Below, in pieces: positions 6,430-11,798 of a stretch of DNA of 11,798 bases. A program made the translations under genes and the position numbers. Numbering within the stretch: the stretch's first letter is position 1; each line of letters begins with the position of its first letter. The DNA is from Ochromonadaceae sp. CCMP2298 (taxonomy: Eukaryota > Sar > Synurophyceae > Ochromonadales > Ochromonadaceae), in assembly GCA_026770595.1 (NCBI GenBank), contig MU634503.1, forward strand, positions 1-11,798. Direction: 5' to 3'. A model generated the notes under the pieces. It was not told the DNA's origin and made no database searches. It saw only the letters and a program-made list of their open reading frames with translations.

Positions 6430-8508
6430 ATGCGCTTGGGTCGCATCTGCAGCCTGTTGGGGCTGCTCTGGTACAGCTGCTGGGGCAAGAAGACGTACAA
6501 GATACCAAAGGGAGTGAAAGGCCGTTCTGATGTATCCAGCTCCAGTTCTGCGGACTCGGATCCCTTCGAGCAAATGGCTCAATTCCTGTGCAGATTTGGC
6601 AAGGGGAGCGACTTTGAGCGGTACAGCGTAGGAGAGATTGGGCGAGCCCTGCAAACATTATCGAAGAGTCAAAGCGCCTTGAAGTCGATGGATGGTGCGA
6701 CGCATCAGTTTAGAAACGTTTTCAAAGAGAGCTCCTCTCTGGGTGGTCGGTATGAGAAGTTCATGGCTGTGAAGAGCAAGAAGCTGAAGGAGGCAGCGAA
6801 GGTGTACGAGTATACAAGGGCTGTGGAGCGCGGCCTGCAGGCGACTGAGATACTGCAATGCGCAGCTATCAAACAGGACAAGAAACGTGCTGAGCAATTC
6901 GCGCAGGCGGGGCTGCGGGAGCTGAAGCGCAGCGTGGTGGTGGTGGACAAGGTGAGACTGGTGTTGTCTGTGCTCACGCCCATTCAGGCACCCCGTGTGG
7001 AGCAGGAGAAAGAGCAGGAGACGGGGGAGCAAAGCGACGAAGGGGGCATCCCACACCAGATGAGCAAGGCTGCGCGCAGCGAGGAGCGGCGCAGGCGGTC
7101 GCAGCCGCAGCAGTTCGCGCCCGACGAGCTGATTATCGCCATCTCTGGGGAGAGCGGAGACGAGACCAGCGTCGCACAGCTGCTGCGCCTTATCACGCGC
7201 GAAAAGCCCTGCAAGCTCGCACTCAAATCACCGGAGGCACCGACTTCGGAGGCTCGTGGGAGGAAACCGCGTGGGCAGGGGGGCGACGGAGCCTCTGCCT
7301 CTGCATCTTCGCCGTCTGCAGGGCGGCATCTGTCGGTGCAACCGGCGCTCCTGTCTCTGGCGCGCAAGGTGTTACAGGAGGCTGCTGAGTACCTGCTTCC
7401 CGCCTCTGCGATCGAAAAAGTCCCCGCTTCCCCTATAACTTCGACGGGATCGGTGGCGCAATTGGGAGACGCCGAGCCGACGCAAAAGGCGAAGGGCAAA
7501 GCTGGTAAGACGGCGACGAGCAGCAGCACAGGCAAGAGCGGGGCTACATTTTCTATGCGAAGTAACGACAAGATGGACTCGGTGTTCATTGGGGGTAGAG
7601 CAAGCAGACAGGCGTCTTTGCAGTCTGGCGCATCCAGTCCATCCAATCCATCCAGCTCATCCAGTGTGCCTAGCATATCCAGCAAGGCAGACGAGCCCCA
7701 CGCAACCATCATCGACGCATCAAAGCCAACTCACCGACCAGACCCCGAGGATGCCACATTGTCTGCAGCGGGTCTGTTGCTGCCGCAGAGAGTGCGCATC
7801 GTGGGGCACTCCACGGGCGGGGCCGTTGCGGCGCTTGCGGCGATAGTGCTGGATGGCGACTTCCTGCGAGGGGGTGGGCGCGAGGAGGAAGGTCGGGAGA
7901 CTGAGGGTGCGGCTGCTGCCCCAGCGGGTGCGGTGGGTGCGGCGGGATCGCCAGTGCCTGAGGATACGGTGGTCGCGGGGAGCACGAGGAGCGATGAGCA
8001 GCTGGCGGGGATGCGGTCGTTCATTGGTCGCTACTGCAACCGCGTGACGTGCGTTACTCTGGGGGCGCCGCCCTGCGTGGGCCGTGCTGTGGTTCCCCGC
8101 TACGTCACCTCGCTGGTGTGCGGGGACGATGTCGTGCCCCGCGCACAGGCGGGCGCCTTGCACGCTCTGCGCAGTAGAGTGCTCAAGGCGCTGCAGGCGG
8201 GGGCGGGCAAGGGCTCGCTGCGCTATATGCTGGGGGCGGGTATGCTCTCAGATCTGTCCTCCATCGCGGGGAAGAGCCTGAGCCACTACAAAGGCACGGC
8301 ATCCAAAGACGAGCACCAGCTCAGTGTGCCGGGGAGGGTTTTCTTCGTGAAGCCCCGCAAGCTCAAGGCTGGGGCCACCATCCAGCGAGTGCTGCGCGGC
8401 AACTGGCAAGAAGACATGCTGTGGCAGCTGCACGACATCCTGCTCTCCAAACGCATGCTCGAGCACCACTCTTTGGACTCGTACATCAGAACGCTGAACC
8501 GCTGCTAA
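6430..8508 (+). CDS. Class 3 lipase (mono/diacylglycerol lipase type) with disordered insertions
   Basis: The predicted 692-residue protein probably hydrolyses glycerolipid esters. Residues 1-19 form a short basic-then-hydrophobic segment, fitting a membrane anchor or signal. Residues 50-195 are helical, resembling the N-terminal region of plant and algal class 3 diacylglycerol lipases. The core starts at DELIIAIS (232-239) and continues through GRHLSVQPALLSLA (from about 298) to a nucleophile elbow GHSTGG with Ser461. Then come VTLGAPPCVG (542-551), CGDDVVPR with the likely catalytic Asp567, and HHSLDSY near the end with the likely catalytic His680 (or 679). Two Ser/Ala/Gly-rich stretches split this core, at about 327-450 and 478-530, where family members usually have only short loops. 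Part of the first is coded by 9-base repeats at about 7630-7680. The start is the first in-frame ATG before the hydrophobic segment. Its context is weak and an upstream exon is possible. Three TGTAA motifs follow the stop. Confidence 0.85.
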   Translation: MRLGRICSLLGLLWYSCWGKKTYKIPKGVKGRSDVSSSSSADSDPFEQMAQFLCRFGKGSDFERYSVGEIGRALQTLSKSQSALKSMDGATHQFRNVFKESSSLGGRYEKFMAVKSKKLKEAAKVYEYTRAVERGLQATEILQCAAIKQDKKRAEQFAQAGLRELKRSVVVVDKVRLVLSVLTPIQAPRVEQEKEQETGEQSDEGGIPHQMSKAARSEERRRRSQPQQFAPDELIIAISGESGDETSVAQLLRLITREKPCKLALKSPEAPTSEARGRKPRGQGGDGASASASSPSAGRHLSVQPALLSLARKVLQEAAEYLLPASAIEKVPASPITSTGSVAQLGDAEPTQKAKGKAGKTATSSSTGKSGATFSMRSNDKMDSVFIGGRASRQASLQSGASSPSNPSSSSSVPSISSKADEPHATIIDASKPTHRPDPEDATLSAAGLLLPQRVRIVGHSTGGAVAALAAIVLDGDFLRGGGREEEGRETEGAAAAPAGAVGAAGSPVPEDTVVAGSTRSDEQLAGMRSFIGRYCNRVTCVTLGAPPCVGRAVVPRYVTSLVCGDDVVPRAQAGALHALRSRVLKALQAGAGKGSLRYMLGAGMLSDLSSIAGKSLSHYKGTASKDEHQLSVPGRVFFVKPRKLKAGATIQRVLRGNWQEDMLWQLHDILLSKRMLEHHSLDSYIRTLNRC

Positions 8509-8589
8509 ACTATATACAAATGTGACCCAAGATGTAACTTGTAACGTGTAACTTTTAACTTTCAAAAACTATGTCGTTTACATACAACT
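8509..8589. other. Short convergent 3' spacer with repeated TGTAAC
   Basis: The 81 bases between the lipase and ankyrin stops contain TGTAAC three times between 8530 and 8552. The repeat CATACAACTTT occurs at 8581-8591 and 8599-8609, straddling the ankyrin stop codon. TGTAA is the poly(A) signal in green algae. Here it could serve the lipase transcript, but that is inference. The 3' ends of the two mRNAs probably overlap. Confidence 0.45.
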
Positions 8590-9995
8590 TTAACCTTCCA
8601 TACAACTTTCTATCGCATCTATTAGGCCCTGCTTACCACATGACTGTGCGTGCTCGACAAAAGTCTTCCCGCTCGCATCGCGTGCAAAAACGTCGATTCT
8701 GCCATCGCGAAGCAGTACTTGCATCGTGCGCGTGGCATCCATATCAACGCAGTAGTGCAGACAAGGCAGCCGATCTTTACCCCCTGCAGTGTTCACCTCC
8801 TCTGATGATAGGCGTGGAAGGAGGATCGACACAAGGTCTTCTTTGTTCCATGCTGCAAACTTCATCAGTGCCGTCGTGCCGTACATATCCTTGCCGTTGA
8901 GAGCGATGCAAGGATCCTCCAGCAGCTTTATCAGCTCGTCCGGATCGCCCGGATACTCGACAAGCTTTGACAGAGCCTTGGTCGCTAAAATCGTACTTGT
9001 CGATTCGCTGGTGGGCGCAGTGAGGGGCGTCTCGACGTGCGCTATGCTGCAGTCACTCCCGAAGGACCCCCCTGCACGACCGCCTGCCTGCGTCTGCCGG
9101 AAGATCGTCTTCACTACAGGCTCAACGCTTGCAAAGCCGGCAAGAAAGGCAGAAGTGTCCGGCATGTGGCCATCAGGTTGTGAATCTAGGTTCAACTTCG
9201 TTCTGAGTTCTGATGCGAGCAGCTGCTGCCGTTGTCGAAGCTCTGCCGGCATTTGCACAGGCTCTCGCTCGTTTACACGTCTAGAATCTATGCTTTCTCC
9301 CGTGGCTTCCACAATCATTTGTGCGGTCTCCATGTAGCCATTTTCCATCGCGACCTGCAAGGAAGATTGTGGGTCGAACAGCGAGGTAGTTGCACAAGTT
9401 AGAGTAGCTTGAACACGGGATGTAGGACGCAGGCCGCAATACGCAAACTCCAAAATTGCAGGGTGTGGGGCAGGAAGTAGAGCCAGGAGCTAGCGAAAAC
9501 ACACCCACTGGGTAGTATAACCAACATGCTAACCTCTGCAGCCGTACGGCCCCACCGGTCTTGCAAAGCGGCGTCGACGCCCGCCCCCAGGAGCAGCCCA
9601 ACAAGATCTGCATGATTAGCAGCCGCTGCGAGATGAAGTGCGGTCTCTTGGTCGTTGTTGACACCGTTCAGGCTGTACTTGATAATTCCCTCCCGCGATA
9701 GATCAAGCATCCGCCGCACGACTCGCCGCGATCCACACATGCACGCGATGTGCAGGCAGGTTTGACCTTTAGAAGTTCGAACCTCCCAGACAACTTGCTC
9801 ATTCGCAGCTATAGCAACGTCAAGAACACTTATATCGTCCGAGTAGGAGGCCCAGTGACCTGCAGTGTACCCTCTTTCGTCGCTGGTTGAGATCAAGTCA
9901 GGGTCGCCGGAGAGAAGGGCCCCGATGACCTCTGCATCGCCTCTCTGGGCAGCATCGATTATTTTCAAGGCGGATGAAGCATGATAGTACTTCAT
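8590..9995 (-). CDS. Ankyrin-repeat protein, 2 exons
   Basis: Exons on the minus strand are 9995-9534 and 9354-8590. The 179-base intron has donor GTTAGC and acceptor TTGCAG, in phase 0. The join rebuilds an ankyrin repeat (RTAAE | VAMENGYMETAQ) exactly at its helix. The protein has 408 residues. About five ankyrin repeats span 8-178, the clearest being GQTCLHIACMCG (from 76) and ETALHLAAAANHADLVGLLL (117-136). A polar linker follows (180-275). A second, weaker ankyrin-like block covers 280-405, with GTTALMKFAAWNKEDLVSILL and RLPCLHYCVD. No enzyme domain, signal peptide or membrane segment is seen, so it is probably a cytosolic or nuclear binding protein whose partner cannot be named. An in-frame TGA lies 12 bases upstream of the start. 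Another ATG 7 bases upstream is out of frame and opens an overlapping short frame. The gene converges on the lipase, with 81 bases between the stops. Confidence 0.88.
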
Positions 9996-10354
9996 GGTCC
10001 ATCGTCAAGGAGGAAGCCAGACACGTAGACCCTCGATCACTTCACACCACAGCCGACAACTGTACATTCCGGAACTGGACAGAGTGGACACCATCAGCAA
10101 TATAGCATCAACATGTGGAGGAAGAGAAAAGAGGGGAATTCGCGAATACGGGTCGAATTCGCAAGAAGAGTACGATAAATACGATAAATTCGAATTCGAA
10201 CAGAATTGCCTCACCAAAAGGACATTGCTCTTGCTGTCTTGGTCTTACTACTTGTGACCCACTCTTCTCTTGCTTTGAGTCCAATTTTCAAGTGGAGGAC
10301 TACCAGCATTCTTCAGCCCCGATCATCGCTGGCAGATAATCTGCTGTAAAATAC
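9996..10354. promoter_or_regulatory. Divergent promoter between the ankyrin and GBA2 genes, with palindrome cluster
   Basis: These 359 bases lie between two head-to-head genes. A cluster at 10136-10200 holds three GAATTCG motifs (10136-10142, 10155-10161 and 10192-10198). They are embedded in a 10-base palindrome ATTCGCGAAT (10138-10147) and a 12-base palindrome TTCGAATTCGAA (10189-10200). Just before the last one is a tandem TACGATAAA (10171-10179, 10180-10188). Such clustering in a shared promoter suggests binding sites, but no factor can be named. Open frames of 70-87 codons here look accidental. Confidence 0.5.
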
Positions 10355-11798
10355 ATGGAGAGCCTGCCAGAGCACTCGTGGACGCGCAGGTTCGACGCAG
10401 CAGACCCGGACCCCTCGGTGCACACCTTCACGCGCCCGCCGGTGCTGGAGGTACTGGGGCTGCTGCCCATTGCCTACCGCGTTGGGACCTATGTAAACAC
10501 CGAGCGCTCAAACGGCCGCGACCCGATCTTCGACCTTGCTGGCATTGCGCTGCAGCCGCCCAACCCCGGTCCCCACGCGGGCGCTCCCTTGGGTGGACTC
10601 GGGGGTGGCAGCATAGGCCGGGGCTTTCGCGGCGAGTTCCGCAGGTGGTCCCTTACCCCCGGTCGATACGTGCATCGCACAGTGGTCGCGGATGCATTTT
10701 CGCTGCGGGTTCAGCGCGGGGACCAGACCTGGTCCGTGGTACTGTCGGTGCACCCGCCCAGCATCTCCTCGCCGCTAGCATCCTGGGACTGGTCCCTGCC
10801 CCGTAGCTGTGCCACCTACCACGCTCTATTCCCGCGCTCCTGGACTGTGTACGAGAGCCCCGTGCCGGACGTGATCGTGGTGGTTAAGCAGTTGTCGCCC
10901 TTTCTGCCGCACAGCTACTCGGAGGCCAGCCTGCCCTGCGCGGTGTTCGAAGTGGAGGTGACCAACACGCACCCCACGCTGGCGGCCGAGGTATCCGTCA
11001 TGTTCACGTTCCAGAATGGGTCTGGGGGTGAGGAGGACGAGGACGGAGGCTTCGCACACGCCTCGTTCAAGGCAGAGGGGGGCACGCGGGGCGCGGAGGG
11101 GTACGCAGCGGGAGTGTGCTTGGCGCGACACACGACGGTGCCCGCCAAACACAGCGCAGGGATCCCAGTCACCCCTGATATCAGCGCACCTGTTGTCAGC
11201 AGCAGCAGTGCTGAGACTACCTCCGCCACTACGGACGACAGCGACGGCGACTCGAGTCCCTTACCCAGCGACAGCCCCCTGCCTCGCAACAACGAGCCCT
11301 GGTCGTGCCAGTGCTCCTTCTCTATCGCCTCCACCACGGTGCCGCTGGACGACTACACAGAGGCTGAGGTGGACCAGGGAGTTGGACTGGACTTGGGACC
11401 GAGGGCTGGAGCGGGGACTGGGGCGGGGACAGGGGGCTGCTCTCCTTTGTCGCCCAAGCTGACGGAGGTGGGGTTGGAGGAGGTACAGCTGAGCACATGC
11501 TCTCAATTTATTACCGACTTCACGCCACGCAGCTTCTCGCTCGCGGACCTGCTAGCGCGATGCAGGGCGGGCTCTGGGGGGACAGAGGAGGCGGAGGGGG
11601 TGGACGCCTTCCAATACTTGCAAGAGAGCGGCATGGGTGACTCCGCCCGACAGCTGTGGAGCAGCTTCCACGCCACGGGCAACATAGCGGAGTCGCAGTT
11701 CAGCGGGGCCTACTCCAGTCCCGATGTTTCGGTGCCGGGGACCAAGGTTGGGGCCGCGGTTTGCCTGCGCCAGTGGCTCGGGCCCGCCTGCGGGGGGG
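10355..11798 (+). CDS. GBA2: Non-lysosomal glucosylceramidase (GBA2 type), N-terminal part, cut by window end
   Basis: GBA2 enzymes hydrolyse glucosylceramide to glucose and ceramide on the cytosolic face of ER/Golgi-type membranes. The frame is open from the ATG to the window edge (481 codons, no stop, no intron needed). Residues 76-98 hold the family hallmark, a PLGG-(I/L)-GGGSIGRGFRGEFRRW stretch. It is followed by TYHALFPRSWTVYE (154-167), QLSPFLPHSY (179-188), SLPCAVFEVEVTN (192-204) and VMFTFQNG (215-222), all typical of the GBA2 N-terminal beta-sandwich domain. LWSSFHATGNIAE and GTKVGAAVCLRQW near the edge match the end of that domain. The catalytic (alpha/alpha)6 domain with its Glu and Asp lies beyond the window. 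Low-complexity loops at 224-233 (acidic), 283-312 (Ser/Asp/Pro) and 346-362 (Gly/Ala) are extra relative to animal and plant enzymes. An in-frame TAA at 10337-10339 supports the start. A bacterial-type GH116 glucosidase is less likely, given the eukaryotic gene setting. Confidence 0.93.
   Translation, partial: MESLPEHSWTRRFDAADPDPSVHTFTRPPVLEVLGLLPIAYRVGTYVNTERSNGRDPIFDLAGIALQPPNPGPHAGAPLGGLGGGSIGRGFRGEFRRWSLTPGRYVHRTVVADAFSLRVQRGDQTWSVVLSVHPPSISSPLASWDWSLPRSCATYHALFPRSWTVYESPVPDVIVVVKQLSPFLPHSYSEASLPCAVFEVEVTNTHPTLAAEVSVMFTFQNGSGGEEDEDGGFAHASFKAEGGTRGAEGYAAGVCLARHTTVPAKHSAGIPVTPDISAPVVSSSSAETTSATTDDSDGDSSPLPSDSPLPRNNEPWSCQCSFSIASTTVPLDDYTEAEVDQGVGLDLGPRAGAGTGAGTGGCSPLSPKLTEVGLEEVQLSTCSQFITDFTPRSFSLADLLARCRAGSGGTEEAEGVDAFQYLQESGMGDSARQLWSSFHATGNIAESQFSGAYSSPDVSVPGTKVGAAVCLRQWLGPACGG

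Noticed and set aside
6186-6530. 114-codon plus-strand frame beginning at the first ATG upstream of the lipase
   Set aside because: It overlaps the lipase start out of frame, has no family resemblance and ends inside the lipase. At most it is an upstream open frame.
6984-7712. 242-codon open frame on the minus strand
   Set aside because: It is antisense to the middle of the lipase gene, in Ser/Ala-rich GC-rich coding sequence that opens opposite frames by codon bias. Its translation shows no domain, and the sense frame carries the lipase motifs.
10378-10806. 142-codon plus-strand frame
   Set aside because: It is a shifted frame within the GBA2 gene. The true frame, open to the window edge, carries the family motifs.
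1-11798. CRISPR arrays, prokaryotic operons or prophage
   Set aside because: Spliceosomal introns, eukaryotic families (S1P lyase, IFRD, GBA2) and the absence of regularly spaced repeats with unique spacers exclude these. The tandem arrays seen are minisatellites.

Overview
The window is nuclear DNA from a eukaryote. Six protein genes lie in 11.8 kb. Three of them are interrupted by short introns (73 to 218 bases, GT...AG) whose removal restores well-conserved proteins. Codon-rich exons are GC-rich, while introns and spacers are AT-rich or low-complexity. The best taxonomic clue is the acetyltransferase at 5282-5983. It starts with a signal peptide ending AVSG, followed at once by two phenylalanines and a Ser/Thr/basic stretch without acidic residues. 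That is the bipartite plastid-targeting layout of algae with complex (secondary) red plastids, such as heterokonts or cryptophytes. The species cannot be fixed from the sequence.

Layout: 1-246 is non-coding with two pairs of direct repeats. 2294 to 247 (minus) is a five-exon sphingosine-1-phosphate lyase. 2295-3159 is an upstream/spacer region with several inverted repeats. 4825 to 3160 (minus) is a three-exon interferon-related developmental regulator (IFRD) protein, whose introns are built of C-rich minisatellite sequence. 4826-5281 is a divergent promoter region holding a large foldback (inverted plus tandem) repeat. 5282-5983 (plus) is the GNAT acetyltransferase. 5984-6429 holds a long hairpin and small repeats. 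6430-8508 (plus) is a class 3 (diacylglycerol-type) lipase with large disordered insertions in its catalytic core. 9995 to 8590 (minus) is a two-exon ankyrin-repeat protein, convergent with the lipase. 9996-10354 is a compact divergent spacer with palindromic GAATTCG motifs. 10355 to the right edge (plus) is the N-terminal part of a GBA2-type non-lysosomal glucosylceramidase, cut by the window end before its catalytic residues.

How the genes relate: GBA2-type enzymes release ceramide from glucosylceramide, and sphingosine-1-phosphate lyase performs the terminal, irreversible step of sphingoid-base breakdown. Two enzymes of one catabolic route and a putative glycerolipid lipase therefore sit within 12 kb. 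They are on different strands with unrelated genes between them, so this is most simply chance. No prokaryotic mobile element, CRISPR array, rRNA or credible tRNA was seen. I did not find a clear new multi-gene system. The most distinctive non-coding structures are the foldback at 4830-5036, the hairpin at 6141-6178 and the intronic minisatellite at 3794-3895.
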